From NCBI RefSeq assembly GCF_001761385.1, contig NZ_CP017476.1, positions 3,399,501 to 3,463,500 of the forward strand: a DNA stretch of 64,000 nucleotides, given 5' to 3'. The notes beneath the pieces were generated by a model. That model had not been told where the DNA came from. It searched no databases and worked only from the letters and a program-made list of their open reading frames with translations. Position numbers and translations under genes: made by a program. This stretch comes from Hydrogenophaga crassostreae. GTDB lineage: Bacteria; Pseudomonadota; Gammaproteobacteria; Burkholderiales; Burkholderiaceae_C. Positions 43,864 through 52,573 of the stretch are shown one piece after another (the stretch's first letter is position 1; the number at the start of each line of letters is the position of its first letter).

Positions 43864-46098
43864 ATGTCCACCAACAAGCCTGCGGTCCCAAACCGCCACC
43901 TCCCCCCTTCTTCTGCCACACCCGCCCACAGCCCCGCCCTGCTCCCGCTCGGCGCCATGCTGCTCGCCACCTCCATGGGCGCCTTGGCCCAGACCGCGCC
44001 CCAGCGCAGCGAAGCCACCCTGCCCACCGTGGAGGTCCGCGCACAGTCCGAGCCCGAAGAAATCAAGGCCAAGAGCAACCTGCGCGCCACCAAATCCGGC
44101 ATCGGCAAAGGCAAGCAAGCCCTGCGCGACATTCCGCAGTCGGTCACCGTGATGACCGAGATGCTGATCAACGACCGCAACCTCGACGACTTCCGGGAAG
44201 TGCTGAAGACCACCGCCGGCGTGACGTTCCAGGCCGGCGAAACCGGCGAAGAAGACGTGCGCCTGCGCGGCTTTTCGCTCGGCCAGGCGGGCGACATCTA
44301 TGTCGACGGCCTGCGCGACGCACCGCTGATCGAACGCGACACCTTCAACAACGACCGCATCGAGGTGCTCAAGGGATCGGCCTCCATGCTGTTTGGCAAA
44401 GGCTCCACCGGTGGCGTGGTGAACCAGGTCAGCAAACAACCGTTCCTGCTGGATCAACACGAGGTGCAACTCACCGTTGGCACCGGCAACGAAAAGCGCC
44501 TGACCGGTGACTTCAACATCCTGACCGGCGACGGCGTGGCCCTGCGCATCAACGCCATGGCCCACGACGCCGACAACCACGGCGCCAGCGTCAGCAAAAA
44601 AGGCATCGCGCCCACCTACCGCTGGGGCATCGGCCTGCAAGACGAGTTCTCTGTCGGCTTCTACCACCTGGAAACCGACGGCACACCGCTCTACAACCAC
44701 CCCTGGCTGCTCAACGACGGTGTGATCAACCCCGCGCTGCCCGCCAAGAACTACTACGGCCTCTCAAGCGACTTCCTCAAGACCGAGAGCACCTACGGCA
44801 CCTTCCAGCACACTCACCGGTTTGACCGCGAGAACGAACTCAAAACCACCATTCGCCATGGCAGCTACGAACGGGAACTGTTGGCCAGTGCCGTGCGCTT
44901 CGAAAGTGGTACCACCGCAGAGAACCTCAACCCCAACACCGGCATCACCCGCGGCGCCAAAGGGCGGGTCGGCTACAGCGACCTGACCCAGATCCAGAGC
45001 GACTTCAGCGGCAAGTTCAGCGCACTGGGCAAGCAACACGAACTGCTGGCCGGTATCGATCTGAGCAGGGAAGACGCCGACCGCAACCAGCGCTACACCG
45101 GCGAGACCAGCGCCAGCCTCCCCAGCACCACGGTGGGAACCCCCAACGACGGCGCCGTCACCCCGGTGCCCTACGGCACACCGCCGCTGAACACCTTCGA
45201 AACGCAGAATGTCGGCGTCTATGTGCAGGACACCCTGCATCTCAACCCCCAGCTGCGGCTCATCGCCGGCTTGCGTTTCGACCGCTTCGAAGCGTCATAC
45301 CGTGACGTGGACGGCAATTCGCTGGACATCGCCGAGAGCCTGGTGAGCCCCCGCTTTGGCGCGATCTACCAGCCCAATGACACCGCGTCCTATTACGCTT
45401 CATTCGGCACCTCGTACAACACCTCGGGCGACACCTACCAGTTTGCATTGGGCTCTTTCGACGAAGGCAGCAACAACGCCAAGCTGGCCAACACCCCGCC
45501 CGAGAAAAGCCGCACCCTGGAGCTGGGCGGCAAGTTCGAGCTGTTCGACGACCGCGCCACCTTCGGCGCCGCCGTCTTCCACACCGAGAAATACAACGAG
45601 CGCAACACCGACGCCGACAGCGCCGCGGCCCAGTACCTGCTCTCCGGCAAGCGCCACGCCACCGGCATGGAGTTCAACCTCAGCGGCCGCATCACACCCG
45701 TCTGGGACATCTTCTACAACCACACCTGGATCCCCAACGCCGCCATCGACGAAAGCAACGTGACCTCGGGCAACGCCCAGCAAGTGGGCGACCGCCCGGG
45801 TCTCACGCCCAAGCACAGCGCCAGCCTCTGGACCACCTACCGCGTGGCGCCCATGTGGCGCATCGGCTTCGGTCTGAACCACCGCGGCAGCCAGAACCCG
45901 GAAGGCAACCGCAACGTCACCGCCCCGGCCTTCACCACGGCCGACGCCATGGTCGAGTACATGGTCAGCGAAAGCGCCACGCTCAAGCTCAACGTCACCA
46001 ACCTGAGCAACAAGCTCTACGCCGATTCGCTGTACCGTGGTTTCTACGCGCCGGGTGCCGACCGCTCCGTGCAACTCTCCCTGAAATCGACCTTCTAA
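43864..46098 (+). CDS. TonB-dependent siderophore receptor
   Basis: A 744-residue outer-membrane receptor. Signal peptide ALLPLGAMLLATSMGALAQ. The plug starts after the TonB-box region TLPTVEVRAQ and includes KGKQALRDIPQSVTVMTEML, LRGFSLGQAGDIYVDGLRD and VLKGSASMLFGKGSTGGVVN. Barrel strands end with the terminal LYRGFYAPGADRSVQLSLKSTF (final Phe). It resembles catecholate/Fiu-type receptors; the piuC partner downstream fits this. First gene of an iron operon. Confidence 0.92.
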   Translation: MSTNKPAVPNRHLPPSSATPAHSPALLPLGAMLLATSMGALAQTAPQRSEATLPTVEVRAQSEPEEIKAKSNLRATKSGIGKGKQALRDIPQSVTVMTEMLINDRNLDDFREVLKTTAGVTFQAGETGEEDVRLRGFSLGQAGDIYVDGLRDAPLIERDTFNNDRIEVLKGSASMLFGKGSTGGVVNQVSKQPFLLDQHEVQLTVGTGNEKRLTGDFNILTGDGVALRINAMAHDADNHGASVSKKGIAPTYRWGIGLQDEFSVGFYHLETDGTPLYNHPWLLNDGVINPALPAKNYYGLSSDFLKTESTYGTFQHTHRFDRENELKTTIRHGSYERELLASAVRFESGTTAENLNPNTGITRGAKGRVGYSDLTQIQSDFSGKFSALGKQHELLAGIDLSREDADRNQRYTGETSASLPSTTVGTPNDGAVTPVPYGTPPLNTFETQNVGVYVQDTLHLNPQLRLIAGLRFDRFEASYRDVDGNSLDIAESLVSPRFGAIYQPNDTASYYASFGTSYNTSGDTYQFALGSFDEGSNNAKLANTPPEKSRTLELGGKFELFDDRATFGAAVFHTEKYNERNTDADSAAAQYLLSGKRHATGMEFNLSGRITPVWDIFYNHTWIPNAAIDESNVTSGNAQQVGDRPGLTPKHSASLWTTYRVAPMWRIGFGLNHRGSQNPEGNRNVTAPAFTTADAMVEYMVSESATLKLNVTNLSNKLYADSLYRGFYAPGADRSVQLSLKSTF

Positions 46099-46115
46099 AG
46101 GCCGTCGCCCCGCCC

Positions 46116-46802
46116 ATGCTGCTGCACCTCAAGAACATCCTCTCCCCCGAAGAGGTCCAGACCGCCCAAAGCCTGCTCGGCGAAGGCGCTCCCTGGATCG
46201 ACGGGCGCAGCAGCGCGGGCAGCCAGGCGCTGACCCAGAAGAACAACCAGCAACTGGCGCAAGACAGCGATGCCGCGCGCCAGTTGCAAACCACCGTGCT
46301 CGCGGCCATGCGCCGCGACCCGCTGTTCTTTTCCGCGGCCTTGCCGCGCAAGCTGTTCAACCCGCTGTTCAACCGCTACGGCGCCCAAGGCGAGCACTAC
46401 GGCCCCCATGTGGACGGCGCCATCCTGCACTCGGCCACCACCCAGGACTGGGTGCGCACCGACATCTCCTGCACGCTCTTCCTCAGCGAACCGGACACCT
46501 ATGACGGCGGCGAATTGCGGGTGCAAGACACCTACGGCAGCCGCATCGTCAAACTCGCCGCCGGCGACGCCCTGATCTATCCCGGCACCAGCGTGCACGA
46601 AGTGACACCAGTGACCCGAGGCACCCGGCTGGCCTCCTTTTTCTGGATCGAAAGCATGGTGCGCAGCGACGAACAGCGCCGCCTGCTGTTCGACCTCGAC
46701 ATGAACCTGCTGAAGCTGCGCCAGCAACACGGCGAGAGCCCTGAAACGACGGCACTTACAGGCACGTATCACAACCTTCTTCGCATGTGGGCGAGTACAT
46801 GA
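46116..46802 (+). CDS. PKHD-type Fe(II)/2-oxoglutarate hydroxylase (PiuC/YbiX)
   Basis: A 228-residue dioxygenase of the PiuC/YbiX family, commonly beside Fiu/PiuA-type receptors. Iron ligands are in HYGPHVDGAIL (HxD) and the distal SVHEVTPVTRGTR, with an oxoglutarate Arg in the latter. Opening MLLHLKNILSPEEV is typical. It starts 17 bp after the receptor stop. Its TGA at 46800 overlaps the ATG at 46799 of the next gene. Confidence 0.92.
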   Translation: MLLHLKNILSPEEVQTAQSLLGEGAPWIDGRSSAGSQALTQKNNQQLAQDSDAARQLQTTVLAAMRRDPLFFSAALPRKLFNPLFNRYGAQGEHYGPHVDGAILHSATTQDWVRTDISCTLFLSEPDTYDGGELRVQDTYGSRIVKLAAGDALIYPGTSVHEVTPVTRGTRLASFFWIESMVRSDEQRRLLFDLDMNLLKLRQQHGESPETTALTGTYHNLLRMWAST

Positions 46803-48637
46803 GCCCCCACGCTCCACCGCTGCGCGGGTCGCTGCCCCCCGAGGGGGCTGATCCAGCTTGGGGCGGCCCTGCGCTGGGTCCATCGAACCCCCACGCTCCA
46901 CCGCTGTGCGGGTCGCTGCCCCCCGAGGGGGCTGATCCAGCTTGGGGCGGCCCTGCGCTGGGTCCATCGAACCCCCACGCTCCACCGCTGTGCGGGTCGC
47001 TGCCCCCCGAGGGGGCTGATCCAGCTTGGGGCGGCCCTGCGCTGGGTCCATCGAACCCCCACGCTCCACCGCTGTGCGGGTCGCTGCCCCCCGAGGGGGC
47101 TGACCCAGCTTGGGGCGGCCCTGCGCTGGGTCCATCGAACCCCCACGCTCCACCGCTGTGCGGCTCGCTGCCCCCCGAGGGGGCTGACCCAGCTTGGGGC
47201 GGCCCTGCGCTGGGTCCATCGAACCCCCACGCTCCACCGCTGTGCGGCTCGCTGCCCCCCGAGGGGGCTGACCCAGCTTGGGGCGGCCCTGCGCTGGGTC
47301 CATCGACCCCCCACGCCCCACCGCTGCGCGGGTCGCTGCCCCCCGAGGGGGCTGACCCAGCTTGGGGCGGCCCTGCGCTGGGTCCATCGAACCCCCACGC
47401 CCCACCGCTGTGCGGGTCGCTGCCCCCCGAGGGGGCTGACCCAGCTTGGGGCGGCCCTGCGCCAGCCCTGTCCCGCCCCCACGCTCCACCGTTGCGCGGG
47501 ACGCTGCCGGCCGATGTCGTGAGCCTGGTCGACCACGAAGCCCTGGCCGCCACGCTAATGTCGCCCGAGGTCAGCGCCTATGTCAACGGCGGCGCAGCCG
47601 ATGAAATCACCCTGCGCGAGAACCTGCTCGCCTGGCAATCGCTCAGGCTCCGGTCCCGCGTATTGCGGCCACTGGCGGGTGGTCACACCCGCGTTGAGCT
47701 GCTCGGCCAGACACTCGCCCATCCCATCCTGGTCGCGCCTATGGCCCATCAACGCCTGCTCCATCCGCATGGGGAGCAGGCCAGCGCCCTGGCCGCGGCC
47801 ATGCAAGGCGCGGGCTACGTGCTCAGCGCCCAGGCCAACACCGCGCTGGAAACGGTGGCCCGACTCGTGTTGCCACAAGTCGAACGCGGCCCGCTGTGGT
47901 TCCAGCTCTACCTGCAGCCCGACCGCGCCTTCAATCTCGAACTGGTGCAGCGGGTCGAAGCCGCAGGATTCGAAGCGCTGGTGCTGACGGTGGACGCGCC
48001 GGTCAGCGGGCCGCGCGACCGCGAGCGCCGCGCCGGCTTCGGTCTGCCGGCTGGCCTGTCGGCCGTCAACCTCGCGAATGCCCCTGCGCGCGAGGTGCCG
48101 CCACTGGCCGAAGGCCAAAGCGGCCTGTTCGACGACCTGCTGACCCACGCCCCCACCTGGGCCGACATCGCCTGGCTGCGCGAACACACCCGCCTGCCCA
48201 TCCTGCTCAAAGGCATCACCCACCCCGACGACGCCCGGCTGGCCATCCAGCATGGCGCCGCCGGCATCATCGTCTCCAACCACGGCGGGCGCACGCTCGA
48301 CACCCTGCCCGCCACCGCGCAGTTGCTGCCGGCGGTGGTCGATGCGGTGCAGGGCGCGGTGCCGGTCCTGGTCGACGGCGGTATCCGCCGCGGCACCGAC
48401 GTGCTCAAGGCCATGGCACTGGGCGCCAGCGCGGTGCTGGTCGGCCGCCCGGTGCTGCATGGGCTGGCGAACGCCGGCGCGGTGGGCGTGGCCCATGTGC
48501 TGCGTTTGCTGCGCGATGAGCTGGAGATGGCGATGGCGCTGTGCGGCTGCGCTTCGCTGGCGCGCAATGCTTCAGACAGCGCTGCTCACCCGATTGCGCA
48601 GGATGCCCCCATTGGCGTCCATGAAATACTCAAATGA
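46799..48637 (+). CDS. FMN-dependent alpha-hydroxy-acid dehydrogenase with repeat-encoded N-terminus
   Basis: The conserved enzyme (residues about 236-612) is an LldD/glycolate-oxidase family protein: GGAADEITLRENLLAWQ, ILVAPMAHQRLLHPHG, the barrel lysine in LPILLKGITHPDDA, catalytic histidine in IVSNHGGRTLD and LVDGGIRRGTDVLKAMALGA. It probably oxidises L-lactate or a similar 2-hydroxy acid; whether by oxidase or dehydrogenase mode is unknown. Residues 3-228 are eight 28-residue units encoded by a tandem DNA repeat. ATG 46799 overlaps the stop of the piuC-like gene. Internal starts TTG 47492 or GTG 47519 would give a normal 375-380-residue enzyme, so actual start use is unclear. Confidence 0.85.
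   Translation: MSPHAPPLRGSLPPEGADPAWGGPALGPSNPHAPPLCGSLPPEGADPAWGGPALGPSNPHAPPLCGSLPPEGADPAWGGPALGPSNPHAPPLCGSLPPEGADPAWGGPALGPSNPHAPPLCGSLPPEGADPAWGGPALGPSNPHAPPLCGSLPPEGADPAWGGPALGPSTPHAPPLRGSLPPEGADPAWGGPALGPSNPHAPPLCGSLPPEGADPAWGGPAPALSRPHAPPLRGTLPADVVSLVDHEALAATLMSPEVSAYVNGGAADEITLRENLLAWQSLRLRSRVLRPLAGGHTRVELLGQTLAHPILVAPMAHQRLLHPHGEQASALAAAMQGAGYVLSAQANTALETVARLVLPQVERGPLWFQLYLQPDRAFNLELVQRVEAAGFEALVLTVDAPVSGPRDRERRAGFGLPAGLSAVNLANAPAREVPPLAEGQSGLFDDLLTHAPTWADIAWLREHTRLPILLKGITHPDDARLAIQHGAAGIIVSNHGGRTLDTLPATAQLLPAVVDAVQGAVPVLVDGGIRRGTDVLKAMALGASAVLVGRPVLHGLANAGAVGVAHVLRLLRDELEMAMALCGCASLARNASDSAAHPIAQDAPIGVHEILK
46804..47488 (+). repeat. Tandem array, eight 84-bp copies of the dispersed repeat
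   Basis: The marker GCTCCA/GCCCCA recurs at 46811, 46895, 46979, 47063, 47147, 47231, 47315, 47399 and 47483, an exact 84-bp period. Each unit holds GCCCCCCGAGGGGGCTGA and CTTGGGGCGGCCCTGCGCTG. Point differences (TGCGC or TGTGC, GATCC or GACCC, CGGGTC or CGGCTC) are shared by neighbouring units, as expected from stepwise duplication. Because 84 is a multiple of three and stops are absent, both strands stay open across it. Confidence 0.95.
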
Positions 48638-48720
48638 GACCGATTCGCATTTACAATTCAACCAGCACGCGAAACACCGTACGTTTCCCTTCCAACCTCA
48701 CCACACAAAGGACCACCGCC

Positions 48721-48819
48721 ATGAACCCTGGATTTGCCGCTCTGCTGACTGGTCTGGGTCTGGTCCTGGTTGCGCTGCCCTGGGTGTTCGGCGTGCAGCG
48801 CTCGACGAGCGCGTCCTAA
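48721..48819 (+). CDS. Small single-helix membrane protein (32 aa)
   Basis: MNPGFAALLTGLGLVLVALP leads a single hydrophobic helix and then a short polar end. AAAGGA precedes the ATG at good spacing. It stops three bases before the tonB start, so it belongs to the same operon and may be translated together with it. I know no family; possibly an accessory to the TonB-ExbBD complex. Confidence 0.6.
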   Translation: MNPGFAALLTGLGLVLVALPWVFGVQRSTSAS

Positions 48820-48822
48820 ACT

Positions 48823-49587
48823 ATGTCCCTCGCCCATGCCGCCGCGGCGCCTTTCGCCGCGACAGGGTCCCACCCTGGCCCCAACCTGCCCACCATGCCT
48901 CCGCGCCTGCTGCCCATCGCCCTCACCGTGGTCTGTGCCCATGGCCTGGCCCTGTGGGCGCTGCAAGGCGGCCTGATGCGCCCGGCCAAGGTGCCGGCGG
49001 AAACGGTGATCATGGTGGCTGACTGGATTGAAGCGCCCCAGCCGGAAATCCCACCCGCGCCACCGGCCCCGCCAGCGCCGCCCAAAGCTGAAAAGCCACC
49101 CGCGCCCAAGCTGCAGGCCCCGACGCCGCTCGCCCCCCAACGCGTCCGTGAACCGGCACCTCAGCCGATCCCCCCGGTCGCAGAAGTTGCGCCGGCGCCG
49201 GCGCCGCCCCCCCTCAGCGCAGGCAGCGCCAGCGAGTCGGCCGCCAACGCCATCACGGCAACGGCCGCGCCGTCAGCACCGCCGGCCCCACCGGCGCCCC
49301 CCAAGGTGGAGTTGCCTTCCAGCAGCGCCAGCTACCTCAACAACGCGCCGCCCCGCTACCCGGCGATCTCCCGCCGCATGGGTGAGCAGGGCCGCGTCGT
49401 CGTGCGCGCCCTGATCGAAGCCAATGGCACGGCCAGCCAGGCGAGCATCCAGACCTCCAGCGGCTACGAGCGGCTGGACCAGACCGCCTTGAAAACCGTG
49501 CAAAGCTGGCGCTATGTGCCAGGCAAGCGTGGCGGCGTTCCCGAAGCCATGTGGTTCAACATCCCGCTCAATTTCGTGCTCGACTGA
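48823..49587 (+). CDS. tonB: Energy transducer TonB
   Basis: 254 residues. An N-terminal membrane anchor (LLPIALTVVCAHGLALWALQ) is followed by a long Pro/Ala-rich periplasmic spacer of about 130 residues and a C-terminal TonB domain: YLNNAPPRYPAISRRMGEQG, VVVRALIEANG and TALKTVQSWRYVPGKRGG. It couples the proton-motive force, via ExbB-ExbD, to outer-membrane receptors such as the one upstream. Confidence 0.94.
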   Translation: MSLAHAAAAPFAATGSHPGPNLPTMPPRLLPIALTVVCAHGLALWALQGGLMRPAKVPAETVIMVADWIEAPQPEIPPAPPAPPAPPKAEKPPAPKLQAPTPLAPQRVREPAPQPIPPVAEVAPAPAPPPLSAGSASESAANAITATAAPSAPPAPPAPPKVELPSSSASYLNNAPPRYPAISRRMGEQGRVVVRALIEANGTASQASIQTSSGYERLDQTALKTVQSWRYVPGKRGGVPEAMWFNIPLNFVLD

Positions 49588-49645
49588 CCTGCCGCCGGCC
49601 ACCCACGTTTTATCCGTCCCCTCCCCTTCACCGCAACACGACCCC

Positions 49646-50380
49646 ATGGAACCTCAAATCGCCTCCACCGGCCTCGCCCACGTCTGGATCCAGGGTGATG
49701 CCATCACCCGCAGCGTCGCTTTGGCACTGCTGATCATGTCGTTGACCACCTGGGTCATCATTCTCTGGAAAGTGATCGACCAGCGCAGGCTCCGCAAGCA
49801 AGCCAAAGCCTGCGAGAGTTTCTGGCACAGCGCCGATTTCGCTGAAGGTCTGGACAAACTGGGCAACCACGACGGCAACCCTTTTCGCGCTCTGGCGACC
49901 GAAGGCCGCGAAGCCACGCGCCACATCCTGCACAAAGATGGCAGGCCGGGCACCCAGTTGCACGATTCACTCGACGTCAGCGATTGGGTCGAGCGCTCGC
50001 TTCGCAACAGCCTGGATGATTTCACCGCCCGCGTGCAAAGCGGTCTGACCGTGCTCGCGTCCATTGCCTCCACCGCCCCTTTCGTGGGCCTCTTTGGCAC
50101 CGTCTGGGGCATCTACCACGCGCTGCTGGGCATCGGCGCCGCTGGCCAGGTGAGCATCGATCAGGTGGCTGGCCCCATCGGAGAAGCGTTGATCATGACC
50201 GCGCTGGGCCTGCTGGTGGCGATCCCTGCCGTGCTCGGCTACAACGCCCTGGTGCGCGGCAACAAAGGCATCAGCCACCGCCTCAACAGGTTTGGCAACG
50301 ACCTGCATGCCTATTTCGTCACCGGTGCACGCGTGACAGCGGGCGGCGACGGCAAAGTCTTGCCACTGAAGCGGGGTTGA
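49646..50380 (+). CDS. exbB: Biopolymer transport protein ExbB
   Basis: 244 residues, MotA/TolQ/ExbB family. TM1 is VALALLIMSLTTWVIILWKV; the conserved pore region SGLTVLASIASTAPFVGLFG and TVWGIYHALLGIGAAG lie near residue 140; the last helix is ALIMTALGLLVAIPAVLGYN. It forms the proton-driven motor with ExbD. It starts 58 bp after tonB and ends five bases before exbD. Confidence 0.95.
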   Translation: MEPQIASTGLAHVWIQGDAITRSVALALLIMSLTTWVIILWKVIDQRRLRKQAKACESFWHSADFAEGLDKLGNHDGNPFRALATEGREATRHILHKDGRPGTQLHDSLDVSDWVERSLRNSLDDFTARVQSGLTVLASIASTAPFVGLFGTVWGIYHALLGIGAAGQVSIDQVAGPIGEALIMTALGLLVAIPAVLGYNALVRGNKGISHRLNRFGNDLHAYFVTGARVTAGGDGKVLPLKRG

Positions 50381-50384
50381 CACC

Positions 50385-50798
50385 ATGGCCATCGGAACCC
50401 AGGACGACAGCGACCAGATGCTGAGCGAAATCAACATGATTCCGTTCATCGACGTCATGCTGGTGCTGCTCATCATCTTCATCATCACCGTGCCGGTGAT
50501 CAACCACGCCGTCAACATCGACCTGCCACAAGCCAGCAATCAGAAGCTGGTCGAAAAGGCGGAAAACGTGCGCCTGTCGGTCAATGCCGATGGCAGCTAC
50601 CTGTGGAATGACACCCCCGTGAGTGACGCCGATTTTGAGAAACGCCTGAGCGCTTCGGCCGCATTGCAACCCCAACCCGAACTGCACATTCGGGGCGACA
50701 AGGATGTGCGCTACGAACGCGTGGCACTGGCCATGGCCACGGCACAGCGATTGGGCCTGAGCAGAATCGGTTTTGTCACCGAACCCAAAGTGCCATGA
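50385..50798 (+). CDS. exbD: Biopolymer transport protein ExbD
   Basis: 137 residues. MLSEINMIPFIDVMLVLLII carries the membrane aspartate needed for proton flow; the periplasmic domain includes VINHAVNIDLPQAS and ELHIRGDKDVRYERVA. Its stop overlaps the next ATG (ATGA at 50795), coupling it to hemP. Confidence 0.95.
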   Translation: MAIGTQDDSDQMLSEINMIPFIDVMLVLLIIFIITVPVINHAVNIDLPQASNQKLVEKAENVRLSVNADGSYLWNDTPVSDADFEKRLSASAALQPQPELHIRGDKDVRYERVALAMATAQRLGLSRIGFVTEPKVP

Positions 50799-50974
50799 CA
50801 TCGAAGCCACCCGCGAAAGCCGCTGAACTGGCGGCGGTGCCCGAGCGTCAAAAGCAAACGCCCCTACCCAGCGAAGCCGTGTTGCGCGGCCATTCGGCGG
50901 TGGAAATCGAGCACAACGGCCAACTCTACCGGCTGCAGACCACCCGCCAGGGCAAACTGATTCTTACCAAATAG
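50795..50974 (+). CDS. hemP: Hemin uptake protein HemP
   Basis: 59 residues, of which the last part EIEHNGQLYRLQTTRQGKLI is the HemP signature. HemP is a small protein of hemin/iron uptake loci and in Burkholderia a regulator of hmu genes. Start overlaps the exbD stop. It ends this iron operon. Confidence 0.9.
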   Translation: MTSKPPAKAAELAAVPERQKQTPLPSEAVLRGHSAVEIEHNGQLYRLQTTRQGKLILTK

Positions 50975-50983
50975 CGACCGGCC

Positions 50984-51373
50984 TCAAGCTTCAGCCCGCA
51001 CAAACACCGTCACCAATGGCTGGTCGCCAAGCTGTCGGCTGCAGTGACCATGCAACGCCGGGTCAAATACAGCGCCAGCAGGCAGGGTGTCGGCCGAAAA
51101 AAAGTGCTGCCCCGGACCAAAGGTGCGGGTGCTTCCATCCTGCAATCCGATCTCCATCTGACCCTGCAACACGAACAGCCATTGCGGCGCGCCCGTGCAA
51201 TGGAACTCGGAACGGAATCCCACGGGGCTCTCTCGCAACTGGTAACCCCCGCTGGGAACCACAGGGGAAAGGCGTGCCGCTGGTGATCCCTCACTCAGTT
51301 CTATGTTTTCTTCACGGAAACGCGCGCGACCATCGGCGTCGGTGAAAAGTACGGTTTTGATAAAAGTGTTCAT
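50984..51373 (-). CDS. Cupin-domain protein
   Basis: 129 residues forming one beta-barrel. Cupin motif 1 is weak: EFHCTGAPQWLFVLQGQMEI, with the usual histidines partly replaced. Motif 2 is FGPGQHFFSADTLPAG and HGHCSRQLGDQP. No known substrate. Convergent with hemP (nine-base gap). It stands alone in its direction. Confidence 0.75.
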   Translation of the reverse strand: MNTFIKTVLFTDADGRARFREENIELSEGSPAARLSPVVPSGGYQLRESPVGFRSEFHCTGAPQWLFVLQGQMEIGLQDGSTRTFGPGQHFFSADTLPAGAVFDPALHGHCSRQLGDQPLVTVFVRAEA

Positions 51374-51435
51374 GGCGTGGCCTGTTCAATGCGGTATCCG
51401 GTTTGTACCTCAAGCCCATGCACGTCCGCCGTGCG

Positions 51436-51475
51436 AAAAAAAAGGAAAGCGGGGTCTCCCCCCGCTTTCCTTTTC
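51436..51475 (-). terminator. Terminator between the cupin and DUF4148 genes
   Basis: Stem GGAAAGCGGGG / CCCCGCTTTCC with A run on the left and TTTT on the right. In minus direction it lies downstream of the first DUF4148 gene and ends its transcript. Confidence 0.85.
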
Positions 51476-51508
51476 GTGTGATGCGCCGGTTGGTACCGGT
51501 CACGTCAA

Positions 51509-52135
51509 TCAGTTGACCGACGTCTTGTTGTAACGGTTGGGGTAGAGTTCATTGAGCTTCAAACCGCTTTCGCCATTGGCAACCACGTTACCGGTGCGAA
51601 TCGCGTCGCGCAACTCTGCCTTCACTTCAGCGCGGGTCTTGCCCTGGGCCACTGCGGACTGGGCAGCGTACTGGCTTGGGTAGGCCTGGCTGAGGGTCTG
51701 GCCGCTTTCGCTATTGGCGATCACATTGCCGGTTCGGATGGCTTCGGCCAGTTCAGCCTTCACTTCAGCGCGGGTCTTGCCCTGGGCCACTGCGGACTGG
51801 GCAGCGTACTGGCCTGGGTAGGTTTGGCTGAGGGTCTGGCCGCTCTCGCTATTGGCGATCACATTGCCGGTGCGCACAGCTTCAGCCAGTTCGCCCTTCA
51901 CATCAGCGCGGGTCTTGGCTTGGGCCACAGCGGCCTGGCCGGTGTAGTTCTGTGGGTACATCTGGTTGAACGTGAGACCGGTCTCGCTGTTGGCAACCGT
52001 GTCGCCAGAGCGCACAGCGGCTTCGAGCTGGCTGCGAACCTGTTCGCGGGTCAGGCCGGTGTCGGCAGCGAAAGCGGGAGCGGCAACTGCAGAAGCGATG
52101 GCCAGAGCGATGGCGGAGAAAGTAGCGGATTTCAT
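51509..52135 (-). CDS. Exported DUF4148 repeat protein, copy 1
   Basis: 208 residues. Signal peptide SAIALAIASAVAAPAFAAD, then four repeats of about 46 residues, each of the form KTRAEVKAELAEAIRTGNVI-ANSESG-LYPxxY. DUF4148 proteins are small exported proteins abundant in Burkholderiales, of unknown function. Nearly identical in its N-terminal half and 5' leader to the copy at 52.6-53.2 kb. The start follows GAAAGGGA. Confidence 0.88.
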   Translation of the reverse strand: MKSATFSAIALAIASAVAAPAFAADTGLTREQVRSQLEAAVRSGDTVANSETGLTFNQMYPQNYTGQAAVAQAKTRADVKGELAEAVRTGNVIANSESGQTLSQTYPGQYAAQSAVAQGKTRAEVKAELAEAIRTGNVIANSESGQTLSQAYPSQYAAQSAVAQGKTRAEVKAELRDAIRTGNVVANGESGLKLNELYPNRYNKTSVN

Positions 52136-52331
52136 GGTGTGTTCCCTTTCAAGGAATGACAAAAAAACAAACAAAAAGATGACTGACTGATGGATCGTGC
52201 CGGCCACCCGGCCGGTTGTCTTTTCGCTGCGGTATCGCTTCCTTGCGATTTGTTTCGGAAGCACTGTTTGCTGCGATGGGTGAACTTTAAGACGAACATC
52301 AATCGGGAAAAACCCTCTAAACAAGCACTCT

Positions 52332-52345
52332 GTATTGCTGAATAC
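52332..52345. promoter_or_regulatory. Perfect palindrome upstream of DUF4148 copy 1
   Basis: GTATTGCTGAATAC, five-base arms. A diverged copy (GTATTGCCGAATGT) sits at 53394-53407 between copy 2 and the lysR gene. Placement in the divergent region suggests an operator for that LysR protein; not proven. Confidence 0.4.
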
Positions 52346-52501
52346 GAAACAATGCATGGTGTAGCAAGCGAATTACCGCCAAACATTGACGCTTGAAGCG
52401 CAACGCAACCCCACAGGCCGGGAGCGCTGCGGCACACCGTGCCCGCAGTCAAACAGAACCCCGGCCGCAGCGCTGCCTGGCCACCGGCTGCTCAGAACGG
52501 C

Positions 52502-52541
52502 GAAAGCCCAGCCACCTCGCAATGAGGCCGCTGGGCTTTCA
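52502..52541 (-). terminator. Hairpin after DUF4148 copy 2
   Basis: Stem GAAAGCCCAG / CTGGGCTTTC with an inner stem GCCTCATT/GCGAGGT-like. It lies 32 bases past the stop of copy 2. The T run is short, so efficiency is uncertain. Confidence 0.6.
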
Positions 52542-52573
52542 CATATGGATGCACCCGCCAGAGGCGGTACCAA

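Noticed and set aside
46804..47488. The array as a CRISPR locus
   Set aside because: Units are contiguous 84-bp copies with no unique spacers, and there are no cas genes nearby.
46095..47553. Long minus-strand open frames across the tandem array
   Set aside because: They exist because 84 is divisible by three and the unit has no stops in several frames. They show no homology and oppose conserved coding of the piuC and lldD genes.
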